Assembly (NCBI GenBank): GCA_017893485.1
Contig: CM030365.1
Span: 43,890,458 to 43,954,457, forward strand
Source: Hemerocallis citrina
Taxonomy: Eukaryota; Streptophyta; Magnoliopsida; Asparagales; Asphodelaceae
Direction: 5' to 3'
DNA: 64,000 bases
Below are positions 1 to 12,732 of the stretch, piece after piece. The translations under genes were made by a program, and so were the position numbers. The number at the start of each line of letters is the position of its first letter. Positions within the stretch are counted from its first letter, which is position 1. A model generated the notes under the pieces. The model was not told where the DNA came from. It did not search any database and saw only the letters and a list, made by a program, of their open reading frames with translations.

Positions 1-6
1 AAACAC

Positions 7-1464
7 TTAAAATAAATTCGGATATAAAGCCTTCATGCGGCTCTCCGGCTCCTACGTGGCTTCTTCCACGAACTTGTTCTTCCAGAGAACTTTGACCATC
101 TGGATGATCTTGTTTCTCAGTACCTTGTCCTGATGATCAAGTAGCCTGACTGGTTGCTCTCTACAGGAAAGATCTATCTGTAAATCCTTCGGAACCTCTG
201 GCAATCGATGGCTTGAATCTGGCACTTATTTCCGTAGCATAGAGACGTGGAATACATCATGCACTTGAGATAGCTCAGCCGGTAGCTCCAACTTATAAGC
301 CATCTTGCCAATCCTCTTCAGAATCTTGTATGGTCCAAAATATCTCGGAGCTAACTTCCCGCCTTTTCCGAATCTGATAACTCCTTTGGTCGGCGACGCC
401 TTGAGAAATACGGAGTCGCCTTCCTCAAATTCCAACTCTCTTCGGTGGTTGTCTGCATAGCTCTTCTGCCTGCTTTGTGCTCCTTGAAGCCGTTTCTGAA
501 TAAGCTCGATCTGCTCCGATGTTTGCTGCACGATTCCTGGTCCATACATTTGCCGCTCTCCTACCTCGAACCAACAAACCGGCGTTCTGCATCTTTGTCC
601 ATACAAAACTTCATACGGGGCCATGCCAATGCTTGCCTGATAGCTGTTATTATAAGCAAACTCTACTAAGGCTAAGTATTTCTCCCAACTTCCTCCGAAG
701 TCCAACATGCATGCCCACAACATATCCTCAAGAATCCTGTTGACTCTCTCTGTTTGTCCATCCATCTGTGGGTGACAAGTTGTGCTGAAGTCTGTTCTAG
801 TTCCCAATGCCGACTGTAGACTTTGCCAGAATAGATATGTAAATCTTGCATCTCGGTCGGATACTTTCGACACTGGCACTCCATGTAACTTCACTACGTT
901 CTCAATGTAGACCTCGACAAACTTCTCGACTGTCCAGGTCATCTTTATTGAAGGAAAATATGCTGACTTGGTCAATCGATCCACAATCTTCCATATTGAG
1001 TCATTTCCTTTTGGGCTCCTGTGTAATCCAGTGATAAAATCCATACCGATGTTCTCCCATTTCCATTCTTGAATGGGTAAAGGCTGTAACAATCCTCCAG
1101 GTTTCTGATTCTCGGCCTTAACTTGTTGGCATGTCAAACATTTGACGACGAACTCTGCTATATTTTGCTTCATTCCTGACCACCAATAGTGCTGCTTTAT
1201 ATCATGATACATCTTGGTGCTTACGGGGTGAATCGCGAGTAACGTGGAGTGAGCTTCCCTCATGATGTCTTTCCTCAACTCCTCGTCCTTTGGTACACAT
1301 AGTCGGTTATCAAACCATAGTGAACCTTCTCTTATACTAAATTTGGGCAATTTTCCTTCATGCACTTGCTTCTTCGTGTCTTCCATTTCTGGATCTTTGG
1401 TCTGAGCTTTTTTCTCTTGCTTATTCAGGCTTGGTTGTAACACCAACTGTGCCCAAAACTGCAC
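7..1464 (-). pseudogene. pol: Element A integrase and chromodomain (pol C-terminal part)
   Basis: The reading frame (226-1464) shows the whole integrase: an HHCC zinc-binding end (HSTLLAIHP then CLTCQQVK), the catalytic core with Asp in MDFITGL, Asp in SDRDARF and Glu in GQTERVN, then the SH3-like GPY/F-type module (GPYKILKRIGKMAY). One TAA stop where the relative at 54.2 kb has AAATAT breaks the frame near 226. The chromodomain follows at 7-200 (EEATWEPESRMK, ending LYPNLF and stop). It would have inserted the cDNA and steered it by chromatin binding. All three catalytic residues survive, so this piece is the best preserved of element A. Confidence 0.92.
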
Positions 1465-3295
1465 TTAAGTGTTGTGTAACCACTTCAATGCAGGCCTGCC
1501 TGATCTCTTCATCTAGCTCCCTCTGGGTCGCTACCAATGTAGCCACACTTCTCTTCCTGCTAAGCGCATATGCTACCACGTTGGCTTTCCCTGGATGATA
1601 TATAATCTTAGGCCTGATATCTTCGAGTACTTCCAACCATCTCCTCTGCCTTAAGTTGAGATCCTTCTGCTGATAGATATACTTCAAGCTCTTATGGTCA
1701 GTATAAATTTCCACCATTGCTCCGTAGATATAATGTCTCCATGATTTCAAAGCAAAAATTATTGCTGCAAGTTCCAAATCATGGTCGGATAATTCTTCTC
1801 ATGTGGTCGTAGCTGCCTCGAACCATAAGCTATAACCTTGCTCTCCTGCATCAGCACACATCCGAGCCCCAAATACGATGCATCATTGTTGATGACGTAG
1901 TCCTTTTCATCCTGAGGTAAAAACAATATAGGTGCGGAGATCAAATGGTTCTTTAATTCCTGAAAACTTTCTTCACATTTCTCCGTCCAGTCGAAACTTT
2001 GGTTCTTCTTGGTCAAGGCTGTAAGGGGTATAGCTATCCTTGCATAATTCTGGATAAACTTCCGGTAATATCCAGTCATACCCAGAAAACTCCTTACTTC
2101 CTTCACCGTCTTTGGTTGTGGCCACTTCTTGACCGATTCTATCTTCTGAGGATCTGTTGCCACTCCCTCCTTAGAAAGGATATGGCCTAGGAATGCAACT
2201 TCTGATTTCCAGAACTCACACTTAGATAATTTGGCATACAACTGATGCACTTGTAACTTGCTCAAGACTGCTGTCAGATGTTCATCATGATCCTCTTCTG
2301 TCCTTGAATATGCCAAAATATCGTCGATGAAGACCACGACAAATGAGTCAATAAACGGACGTAGAATTCTATTCATTAAGTCCACAAAGATTGCTGGAGC
2401 GTTAGTCACTCCAAACGGCATTACCAAGAATTCATAGAGTCCATGTCGGGTTCGAAAAGATGTCTTAGGTACATCCTCTTTCTTGACTCGTATTTGATGA
2501 TATTCGGACCGTAGATCAATTTTGGAAAATACTGCGGCTCCCTGAAGCTGATCGAACAAATCGTCGATCCTGAGAATTGGGTACTCGTTCTGAATAGTGA
2601 CTTTATTCAATTCCTGATAATCAATACACATTCTGGATGACCCGCCCTTCTTCTTAACAAGCAATACTGGTGCTCCCCAAGGTGATGCACTTGGTCTAAT
2701 AAACCCCTTCTGCAAGTACTCTTCATTCTGCTTCTTGACCTCATTCTGCTCTACTGGTGCCATCCGATAAGGTGCTTTGGATACTGGAGTGCTTCCTGGT
2801 TGAATTGTGATGCTAAACTCAACATCACGGTGAGGGAGAATTCCAGGTAAATCCTCTAAGAATACAAGTGGAAAATTCCTCACCACTGGTATCTTGTTCA
2901 CCTCTTTTGGTATCCGTACTTCACTAGTGGCTGTAAAAGTCATTACCTTCGATCTATGTTCCTTGTGGAATACAAGTTCCACTCCTTCAGCTGAGATAAC
3001 TACCTTCTTCTCCTTGCAGACAAAGCTTGCCGGGTGCCTCGACATCCAATCCATACCAATAATGACATCTGTCCCGGCAAAACCCAACTCCAATCAAATC
3101 GATACTTAAGGTTTCTCTGCTAATCTGTAGTTTACATCCCCTATAGCATAGATCTGTAGTGAGGATTGCCCCTGACAGCGTAGCTACCGTCAAAGCTACC
3201 TCTGGGACTGCCTTTTGTGTGCATCTTAGTTTTCTCGAAAAAGATTTTGATACAAAAGAATGAGTCCATCCACTATCAAACAAGGCCGTAGCCAA
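1421..3295 (-). pseudogene. pol: Element A protease, reverse transcriptase and RNase H
   Basis: Protease begins near 3295 with the aspartic motif LFDSGWTHSFVS and continues to [10 protein letters not shown] spans about 2900-1900: substrate loop KAPYRMAP, then VLLVKKK and CIDYQELNK, and catalytic FIDDILAYS near 2315. RNase H at 1421-1777 has [12 protein letters not shown] and ends with the tether-like [10 protein letters not shown]. Lesions: a frameshift in PR near 3095 (shared with element C), and another near 1780 between RT and RNase H. The D of the usual VADALSRK is Y here. It would have matured the polyprotein and copied the RNA; it is now a pseudogene, although RT itself is a single open stretch of more than 400 codons. 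Confidence 0.92.
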
Positions 3296-3469
3296 AATTC
3301 TATTTATATATATATGTCCTGTTACAATAGTACATCATCCATTAACTTCCAAAAACCCAAAATACAACTTAAACATATTACATTACTTCTTCAGCTTCCA
3401 AAATATCTCAAAATATAGTAGGTCCAAGGTCCACATAACATTTTCACCTTGTTATTTATCCGGTTACTT

Positions 3470-4034
3470 GCTTGATGGGCATCCCTTTTGTAATTCTAGG
3501 CAATTTGACTTGATATGCCCAAGTTCCTTACAGTTGAAACAACTCGATCTTGATCGCTGTTGGGCAACACGACTTGTAGTGTCCGACTTTCCCGCATTTG
3601 TAGCAATTCTTAGTCGCAATTGTTCCCTTGGGGCATTCTCCTTTAGAAGGTTTGGTGATTTTTCCAGTAGTTTTTGGCTTGGGGCCTTTCTGAAGTCCCC
3701 ACCAGCGGTTCTGGAGGTGTGTCATACCGTCTTGAAGCTGCTTTTGTTCTTTCTTCAGGTGTGTTATCTGTGCCTGATGAAATTTGATCTGCTGCTGGGC
3801 CCGGTGGATCGCCTTGTCCCTGCGTTCCCTCGCCCTTTTCATTTCCAGATACCCAATGGCTATCCTCTGCTGCTCCGTCGTTGGGTCTAGCGATGGTGGA
3901 GGTTAGTTCTCCTCACCTTCAGTCTTCTGTAGCACTTCCCTCATTTCTTCCTCCATCGTCATCATTCTCCTTATAGGTATTGGCTCACCTACTGTTACTG
4001 ACCCATCCTAGAAGAAGATATCTTCGAACACCAT
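3470..4034 (-). pseudogene. gag: Element A gag: short coiled-coil and zinc-knuckle protein without a visible capsid domain
   Basis: The likely start is the ATG at 4034 (MVFEDI, same as in element C). A TCA-to-TAA change near 3900 breaks the frame. The following part (3842-3528) is a charged helix (MKRARERRDKAIHRAQ, then KKEQKQLQDGM) and one CCHC knuckle, CYKCGKVGHYKSCC. A second knuckle is lost by a frameshift near 3540. The whole region is about 190 codons, against about 400 for usual chromovirus gag, and I find no capsid core of the type seen in element D near 45.0 kb. It would be expected to bind RNA only. Confidence 0.75.
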
Positions 4035-4317
4035 CTACAAAACATAAACAGGGTTTAGTTTCGGAATCACAGACACATATTGTTCTGTATGCCTTCACTA
4101 ATGTCTGGTAATAGACTAGCCACCATTTGGACTTGACTGCTCCAACCTTGTTAGTAAAAATGAAGTAAACTGAGACTGGTTCACACATAGGGAAGATCAT
4201 AATCATAAGTTGTAAGCGCTACCATATGATTTATAATCATCCTATCTGCCAACTAGAATCAATTTATCGGGCCTTCATGTCAAATTTCTTACCGTGTTAG
4301 ACTGCAATTTGAAGTCA

Positions 4318-4329
4318 GCTCTAATACCA
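4318..4329 (-). other. Primer-binding site of element A
   Basis: On the minus strand this reads TGGTATTAGAGC, one change from TGGTATCAGAGC, the complement of the 3' end of plant initiator-Met tRNA. It lies 4 bases after the LTR end at 4334, the usual place for first-strand priming. Confidence 0.85.
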
Positions 4330-4333
4330 ACTC

Positions 4334-7300
4334 TATAGCACCCCGGATCCCCGTTACCGGACATCGGTGACACTCACCAGAATCTTTACCTTCAAATGCA
4401 TCTTAACACAGTAATAACATGGAAATTTAAAAACTTTTTATTGCCAAATAAGTCATTACATTATTGATTACAACCGATAACTTGTTCTTGGACAATGAGT
4501 ACAAATTACATCTGCTCATTACAACTTATTACAAATATTTACAAACTCCACTTGTAAAGTTGTCAGCTGTCTCCTGGAATGGTAATCGACTGATTACTGC
4601 TGAACTTTGCTGAGTGGTCCATCAGCTCCCTTGGGACTTGCTCCTCAGCTTCAGGCTTCTACTGCGCGATTCTGATATCTCTGCACCTGTTGTAAGGTAG
4701 AACCGATACCTAAAAAGTGGGGAATGTCAGTACTTCGACTGACGCAAAGTTGATAATAACAGCGATCCTCTAAAATTCAATCACAACCAGTAATTTATGC
4801 AAAAAAAAAAAAAAGTGTTGTTCCAAAACAAGGGTTTAGTGGATTCGGGTTCTAGTGCAGTGTTATGCCATGACCCTATGACTAGATGCAATAAAGTCAC
4901 ATGCCTGATTCTAATGCGAGCAAGACTTTTGAGCACGAATGCATCCCATACTACATACGCCCCAAAATCTAGTCGTCTTTCTCCATAATTTAGGGATTCG
5001 AACCCTCGTCATGCATCCTACTCTTGTACTCAATCCAGTTCCTAATAGATTGTCCGTCACCCAAGGAGGTTGTAGTAGGTCGGTCTAGTTCCGCTCCTGC
5101 AGTGCCCAAGTAGTCACCGCAAGTTGGTACTCGCGTACGAACCTCCTCAGAAAGCTGCGTTGAATCCGGTCACCTGAGCGGTTGATTCCCCATGTCCACC
5201 CTTGGACTGACGCATGCGTGTTCACCCCTGACCCGGGTTATGAACTTATATATACCAAAACACAAAACCCCCGCGCATAGGGACGTGAGCACCTCGGGAG
5301 GTCAAATCCTCCTGGCCTCCCGTACCTTACTCCGGCAAAGCTTTGAAAATTAACAGATTGAGATACAAGCCGAGGACTCATCCATGAGTGCCGAAAACGT
5401 ATCCCTACGACTGGAAGGTACAACACCGACTATGGTTTACTAGGACTAATACAATTTTCCAACCCCTTAATATGCCATTCTAACCCCTGCCTTACTCTAA
5501 TTACTTCGGGTAAGATAAAACTGCTTCCACACTTGCCTATCAACCTCTAGCCCTAGCGATACCAGTCCGGTTCGCCACTTCCCCAGCTTGGGTCCAGCAT
5601 TCCGGTCTACATTCGCCGCTGCCCCAGTTGTGAATGTATTTTCACCCTCGTGAACTTATAATAATGGCACAGTTCGGATGTCCTACGCTTTGGCGGATGT
5701 TTATAATGTAAGGTTGACAGGTGCAGGGTATCCCTTACCCTAGTGACTAACTCGAGTCACACATCCCACTCTGTGAGTCAACAATCTCAATAACAGATAT
5801 CAACCATCCCTAGACAAGAGTCATCAACTCTGATAGTATACAAGGGAAATGTCCTCACAATACCTAGTCAAAACCAAGACTAAGCGACCTACGGGTTTCT
5901 GCCCGAAACTTAAAATGGTCATAACTCTCTCGATACAACTCCGATTGGAGTGTACGAGCCCAATTCGGAAAGGTAAGATCCTAGGCTACAACTTCCTAGT
6001 TGATCATGAACTTAAATTCAATCATCTAGCTCCCCAAAATAGCCTCTCAAGCCTTAGCCTGCGTGCTTCCTGTGCACGGGCTGCACCTTACTAGTAGCAC
6101 TAAATACTACTCGTTCATCAGAACGTCACAAACCCAAGTTCTATAGAAGGGTGTGGGTGTCCTCAACAACTCTATAGTTTGTCATGAGTCCAAATTAAAC
6201 CAATAAATCACCCTAACACACACATCTCTCACCAATGCACCAAGTCACACAATGGGTCTCTCCAAATCAGAGCACTCAGATCCACTCTTGGTCTCTGTAC
6301 AGTCTTACAAAAATCACAGTAAATCAACCCTTTACTGGATATGCCTCAAATTGGTCTTGTTGGAAATATCTAGGTGTCTACTACAACTCTTTAATGAATC
6401 AGGTTTTCAAAATGTGCTCTTAATGAGTCTCAAATGGCCAATCTCTACAGGGTATCCAAACTGGCTGAAACCAGCATAGCACATACTCATAAAATCATAT
6501 TAAATTTCCTAATTGTCCAAAAGACACAAAATTTATGGTGGTGAATCTATAGATCTTACTAAACAATATGCAAAAGATCTCATGTCAAACTCAAAATATA
6601 CAATGAGTTCTCTCTATTTCAATATAGTACAGAAACCATCAATTTTTTTAGTTCATCTTCAGCTACTGATTAAAGCTCAATTTTTCTCAAGCCTATAAAC
6701 TCATCTAAATAATTTCCTGATTTTTTTATAGAATCTAGATGCATGAAGGAATATAGGATAAAAATTTCAGATCAAGAAAATACTGCAATAAATAATGAAA
6801 ATTCCTACAACATCAGTCATTCTGTTTATCAATTGCTGAATCTTCCTTACGACACAGTCCTACCATTCGATTTTATTAAAATATGAAATTATCTCAGAAA
6901 AATCCGAAATAAATCATGAACAATCTACACACATATATGAACAATCCCTGAAAATTTCATTCTCTAATCCTTTGTAGTTTGCTCTCGGAAAAATCAACAA
7001 AATAGCATTCTGAAATAGTTTCCAAGTTTCAGTTCTGATTTCAACTTCCAAGCTCATAGATGATCATCCTAGTACGTCCTATCATACATGCATGCAAGGA
7101 AATCAATTAAAAGACAAAAAAGAAGGTTTAGAGTGACTCCCCACCCTTGGTTGCTGTAAAGGAATTGATCTTCTCAAGTTTTTTCCTTTGAAAATCCTTC
7201 CTTGAGACCTTCTTCTTCACTTTCTCTTCTTCTGTTCTTTTTCTCGGTTGGAGGGGTTCTGAAATTTCCAGAGCAAGGAGGGGTAATGGAGTGGAGAAAT

Positions 7301-7746
7301 GATGGCGAAGAGAAGGATATGGGCCGGTTTTGAGCGCGCGAGGGGGGGGGGGGGTTAGAGTAGGTTGTAGGTGGTTTTGGATCAAACCATGGCTCCTAGC
7401 CCATGGTTTGGTGTTTGTTGTGTTGGCTGCCCATCTTAAGCTTGAATGGATTCCTACGAGTGCGAGACGAGAGGTTTATCGAGCACACGCAATATATATC
7501 CACTGTAGTATCATACAGTGTGATATTTGCATAGGCGTCATGCCGAAAACCAGCGTTTATACTAGTATTGGTCATACTCCTTCTCATGCATCTTTTAGAA
7601 TGCAATCCTCCCATAAACTGTTCCGTAACCCTAACCACTCACCACGATAGCAAAATCAATCCATAATACTGCAATCAAGTGCACGCATACGTACAATATA
7701 CTTACATACATATATATACAAGCATCATACAATCTGGGGTGTTACA
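4334..7746 (-). repeat. 5' LTR of element A (about 3.4 kb)
   Basis: On the minus strand it starts TGTAACACCCCAG at 7746 and ends GGTGCTATA at 4334 (consensus end GCTACA). It aligns along its length with the solo LTR at 9093-12530 and both LTRs of element C. Landmarks: a poly(G) run of 13 at 7342-7354, a TATA-like box near 5250, a promoter-proximal inverted repeat at 5295-5322, and a Pol III B-box-like site at 4994-5004. No genes lie in it; the short open frames here are not conserved as proteins. Confidence 0.93.
5246..5254 (-). promoter_or_regulatory. TATA-like box in the LTR of element A
   Basis: TATATATAA on the minus strand, within GGTATATATAAGTTC, kept at the same place in all four copies of this LTR (5250, 10011, 49165 and 56975). 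It would place RNA start near 5220, giving a U3 of about 2.5 kb. A 7 bp inverted repeat (CGGGAGG ... CCTCCCG, 5295-5322) lies just upstream. The role is inferred from position. Confidence 0.55.
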
Positions 7747-10007
7747 TAACCTTATATGAGGACAGACTTACTGTTGGTGTATGCCCTAGAGGTCAGTTGT
7801 GTATTGACATTACTTGTTTATAATGTATCATGATATTTATTTCATACATGAGATATTTTATTTATTGTGTTGTTTATTGTGATTAAATGAAAATAAAAAA
7901 GTCCTTAGAATAGTAGGTTCAATACCATGGGATATCAAGTGCATGACTTGATTGTGAGATCCTATTGGTTGTAATCCAAACACTATTCTTAAATGTCCAT
8001 AGTCAAATATTATTGTGAATTAGGACAACAATAATACATAGAGACTAGTATGTACGTAGACTGATGACCATATCTCACGGATCATGAACACGAGATATCA
8101 AGTCTTTACATGGGTACATATTAGAGTAATAATGTACTGAATTGACTCACCATGAGAAATTTTGCATGGAGCTTACGTGAGTGTCATAAGCGGTTCTCAC
8201 AGTGACCATGGTGTATGTAGTCCTTTGACTTGAAGTCACTACGGTTCCCTACATGAGAAGTTATATGTTTTAATATCGTCAAACGTTGCCTGTAATATGG
8301 TGATTATAAAATCCACTATTGGATATACTACAAATCAAGCGGAGGGATGTGAGTGACTTAGTTAGGATTTGTCCCTCTTACATAACAGGAGCAATATCTA
8401 TAGGCCCTTTGATTGAGTGAGATTATAAAATGCATGACCATGCTCAAATGAGTCAATATGAGATATTGAGCTCATTTGTTCTAGTAAGTCTACTCGAATA
8501 TCAAGAAACCAAAGATTGAATTATACAAGGGTGACACGCTCTATGCCTTGTGGTCAATTAAGATATCTGGACAAAGGGACTAGACTACATGATAATATTG
8601 GTCACGAAAAGGTTATGTCTAATCACTGACATTCCCGTTACTTGACTAGCAATGATGTATTGCTAGACACCGCTCACTGTTTATAATACTAGAGTATGAT
8701 TTTAATATTACTGTTAACGTAGCGAGAACCTACATCACACACTTAGAATGGATCGAAATTGGAATTTAAATTCATAAGATGAATTTAATTGGGGATCCAA
8801 GTGAGACTTGGACTCCTGACATTGGTTGGACATTTAATTAGATTAAATGGGCTGACTAAAGTTCAAAGGCGCACACACGAATCTGAACCAGGTCAGATTG
8901 TGAGTCCAACAGCCTCATTGCTCTCTTAGGGTTGATTTTCTGCAGCTATATATATGATATGTATCTGTGGAAAAGTGTTATATGAGAAAATCCTTGCCAT
9001 CACAAAAATTGTGAGAAAGAGAGATCGTGAGGAACATCCCCTTCCAGTAGCTAGCACCGCGGTGCGAGGGAAAGCTTGATTTGATCCGTTCATGTAGCGC
9101 CCCAGATCCCCGTTATCGGACATCCGTGACACCTTTCAGAATCTTTACCTTCAAATGCATCTCAACACAGTAATAACATGGAAATTTAAAAACTTTTTTT
9201 ATTCGCCAAATAAGTCATTACATCATTGATTACAACCGATAACTTGTTCTTGGACAAGGAGTACAAATTACATCAATTCATTACAACTTATTACAAGTAT
9301 TTACAGACTCCTCTTGTAAAGCTATCAGCTGCCTCCTGGAATGGTAATCGACTGATTACTTGCAGAACTTCGCTGAGCGGCCTATCGGCTCCCCCGGGAC
9401 TTGCTCCTCAGCTTCAGTCTTTTGTTGCGCGACTCTGATATCTCTGCACCTGTTCGGAAGGTATAACTGATACCTAAAAAGGTGGGGAACGTCAGTACTT
9501 CGACTAACGCAAAGCTGGTGATAACAGCGATCCTCTAAAATTCAACCACAACCAATAATTTATGCATAGAAGGATAAGTGTGTGCCAAAACAAGGGTTTA
9601 GTGGATTCGGGTTCTAGTGCAGTGTTATGACATGAATCTATGACTAGATGCAGCAAACTCACATGCCTAACTTCTAATGCAAGCAAGACTTTGGAGCACG
9701 AATGCATCCCATACTACATACGCCCCCAAATCTAGCCGTCTTTCTCCACAATTTAGGGATTCGAACCCTCGCCATGCACCTTACTCTTGTACACACTCCA
9801 GTTCCAAATAGACTGTCCGTCGCCCAAGGAGATTGCAGCGGTCAGTCTAATTCCACCATGCAGTGCCCAAGTGGTCACCGCCAGTTGGTACCCGCGTACG
9901 GACCTCCTTAGAAACCACGTTGAACCTGGTCCTTACGACCCTTGGTTCCACATGTCCACCCATGGACTGACGCATGCGTGTTCACCCCTCATCGGGTAAT
10001 GAACTGA

Positions 10008-10015
10008 TATATATA
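10008..10015 (-). promoter_or_regulatory. TATA-like box in the solo LTR
   Basis: Same position and flanks as the TATA-like site near 5250 in element A. It could still start transcription leftwards through the rest of this LTR into the copia LTR, but this is only inference. Confidence 0.45.
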
Positions 10016-12117
10016 CCAAAAAAACACAAAACACAAAACCCGCGCTTTAGGGACGTGAGCACCACGGGAGGTCAAATCCTCCGGGCCTCCCGCACCTTAC
10101 TTTGGCAGAACTTTGGGAATCAACAGATCGAGATACGAGCCGCGGACGCAATCCATTAGCGGCCGAGAACGTATCCCTACGACTGGAAGATACAACACCG
10201 ACTATGGTTTACTAGGACTAATGCAATTCTCCAACCCCTTAATAAACCATCCTAACCCCTACCTTACTCTAATTATTCGGGTAAGAATTAACTGCCTCCA
10301 CACTTGCCTATCAACCTCTGGCCCCTGGCGATACCGGTCTGGTTCGCCACTTCCCCTGCTTGGACTCATCTAGCATAATGGCCTACGCCTGCTGCTACTC
10401 CAGCAGTAAATATATAATTGTCCCGTGAGCTCCACTCACTGGAATGCTCGGACGTCCTACGCACGGCAGAAGTCTAATAATATAGGCTTGATAGGTGCAG
10501 GGTATCCTTTACCCTAGTGACTAACTCGAGTCACACATCCCACTCGGGGAATCAACAACCTCAATAACAGAGATCAACCATTCCTAGACACGAGTCACCG
10601 ACTCGGCTCACACACAAGGGAAAAATGCTTTCACAATCCTTAGTCCTAACCCAGACTAAGCGACCTACGGGTTCCTGCCCGAATCTCAAAATGGTCATCC
10701 CTCTATCGATACAACTCTGATTGGAGTGTATGGCCCCAACCTGGAAAGGTACGATCCTAGGTAACAATTTTCTAGTTGATCACGAGCTTAAATTCAACCA
10801 CCTAAGTCCTCGAAATAGCTTCTCAAGCTCCAACCTGCGTGCTTCCTGCGCACGGGCTGCACCTTACCATTAACACAAAATCCTACTCGTTCATCAGAAC
10901 GACACAAAATCAAATTCTGTAGAAGGATGTGGATGTCCTCAACAACTCTCTAGTTGGTCATGAGTCCAAATTATACCGTTAAGTCACCCTAACACACTCA
11001 TCTATCATCAATACACCCATTCACACAATTGGTCTCTCCAATTCACAGCACACAACTCTACTCTAGTCCCCTGTCCAGTCTTATAAAAATCATAATAATT
11101 CAACCGTTTACTGGAATTACCTCAAATTAGTTTTGTTGGAAAGTTATAGGTGTCCACTACAACTCTCTACTGGGTCATGATCCTCAAAATGTGCCTCTAA
11201 CAGGTCTCAAATTCCCAATCTTTACAGAGTATCAAAACTAGCTGAAAACAGCACAGTGCTTAATCACAAAATCACAGTAAATTGTAAACTTGTTCAAATG
11301 ACCTAAAATTTATGGTGGTGAAACTAGACATCATACCGAACATCATGCAAAAGACCTCATGTCAAAATTCCAATTATACAGTGAGTACTACCTATTGCAG
11401 GTTAGCACAGAAACCATCAAGTTTTCTAATTCAACATCAGCTACTGGTTATAGAATGATTTTTCTCATGTCTATAAACTCGTCCAAATAATTTACTGATT
11501 TTTTTACATAATCAAATTGCATTCAGAAACATTGAGTAATAATTTCAGATCAATATCATGCTTCAATAAATCATGAATATTCCTACAATATCATCCATCC
11601 TGTTTTTCTTTTCCTGAGTTTACCTTACGACACAGATCCATCTCACGATTTTATTAGCATATCAAATGATCATAGAAAAACCTGAAATAAATCATGAATG
11701 ATCCTAACACATATGTGAACAAAAATTTTTAATTTTAGGGTCTAATTCATCATATTTTGCTCTCGGGAAAATCCACATAATGGTACTCCGAACCTGTTTT
11801 TCCTAGTTCCATTCTGACTTCTACTTCTAACCTTTAGAAGAGCAATCCTATGCATTCTAGCACACATGCATGCAATCAAAATTAATTAAAAGATAAGAAT
11901 TTCAAGTTTAGAGAAACTTCCCACCTTTGGTTGTAGTAGTAGAAAGAATTTCTTCAAGCTTCTTCTCTTGGAAATCTCCTTTTGATCCTTCTTCTTCACT
12001 TCCTTCTTCTTTCTCTCCTCCTTCTCTTGTGGTGTTCTCTTTCTGAAATTTCCAGAGCAAAAGGGAGGAAATGAAGTGGGAAATGAAGGAGATGGGAGGG
12101 TAGGCCGGATTTGACGC

Positions 12118-12140
12118 GGGGGGGGGGGGGGGGGGGGGGG
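12118..12140 (+). repeat. Poly(G) run of 23 (poly(C) in the LTR sense)
   Basis: Homopolymer at the same LTR position as runs of 13 (7342-7354), 30 (47055-47084) and 20 (54843-54862). It is a length-variable microsatellite inherited by the family. Confidence 0.9.
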
Positions 12141-12732
12141 TAGGTTTAGGCTATAGGTGGTTTTGTAGACCAAAACCATGACTTAAGCCCATTGGTTTTG
12201 TGTTTGTTATGTTGGCTTCCAAACATAATCCTTAACGAGCTCCAACAAGTGTGAGACGAGTGTTTTAACGAGTGCACGCAACCTATATTCATTGTAGTAC
12301 CATACCGTATTATATTTGCATGTGCGTCGTGCCGGAAACTAGCGGTTATACTAGTATCGGTCCGTCTCATTCTCGTGCATCTTTGGAATGCAACTCTCCC
12401 AAGAACCGTCCCGTAGCCCTAACCATCCACCACGATGGCAAAATCGACCCATAATACTACAATCAATTGCACGCATACTGTCAATATACATATATACATA
12501 TACAAGCATAATACAATCTGGGGTGTTACAGTTCATGTGGATACCGTAGAGGCACATCAATATTGCAGTGCTGTGATCGACATTAATTGGGGTCAGCAGA
12601 TCCATCTTCAAGGTATAACTCCTAAACACGATTTATGATTTTCGCATGGATCCATGACTAGGTTTCGATATTTCTTTGTAATTTTTTTGCTGTGTATTTG
12701 ATCTGAGACTACCATCGAAACCTAACACTTAC

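Larger units (their letters stand above)
1..7746 (-). mobile_element. Element A: Tekay/Del-type Ty3/gypsy chromovirus, 3' end cut by window edge
   Basis: Minus-strand LTR retrotransposon in the order 5' LTR (4334-7746), initiator-Met-type primer site, short gag, then pol as PR-RT-RNase H-IN-chromodomain. Pol stops at 7-9, so the polypurine tract and 3' LTR lie left of the window. IN before a C-terminal chromodomain defines the chromovirus branch, and long LTRs with this pol wording fit Tekay/Del. Element C (46673-57875) is a full relative on the other strand. Frameshifts and stops make A non-coding today. The target-site duplication (probably TAACC at 7747-7751) cannot be checked because the other end is missing. 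Confidence 0.93.
9093..12530 (-). mobile_element. Solo LTR of the element A/C family
   Basis: Minus-strand start TGTAACACCCCAG at 12530 and end GGGGCGCTACA at 9093, colinear with the LTR of element A. Flanked by GTTCA at 9088-9092 and 12531-12535, a perfect target-site duplication. No internal region remains. It is inserted in the copia-type LTR (7772-12727), so it is younger than that LTR. It carries a poly(G) run of 23 at 12118-12140, a TATA-like site near 10011 and the conserved B-box-like site at 9757-9767. Confidence 0.95.
7772..12727 (+). mobile_element. Copia-type solo LTR, split by a nested LTR
   Basis: Starts TGTTGGTGTATGCCCTAGAG at 7772 and ends CCTAACA at 12727. It is flanked on both sides by CTTAC (7767-7771 and 12728-12732), a perfect 5 bp target-site duplication. 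Removing the nested insertion (9093-12530 plus one 5 bp repeat) leaves about 1.5 kb with no internal coding region, hence a solo LTR left by LTR-LTR recombination. The copia assignment rests on the terminal wording (TGTTGG ... ATGCCCTAGAGG), which I recognise from plant copia LTRs. There is no pol to confirm it. Confidence 0.75.

Noticed and set aside
7330..7650. 106-codon frame in the A LTR (and counterparts near 46.8 and 54.6 kb)
   Set aside because: Both strands are open here and frames break between copies by small indels. No domain seen.
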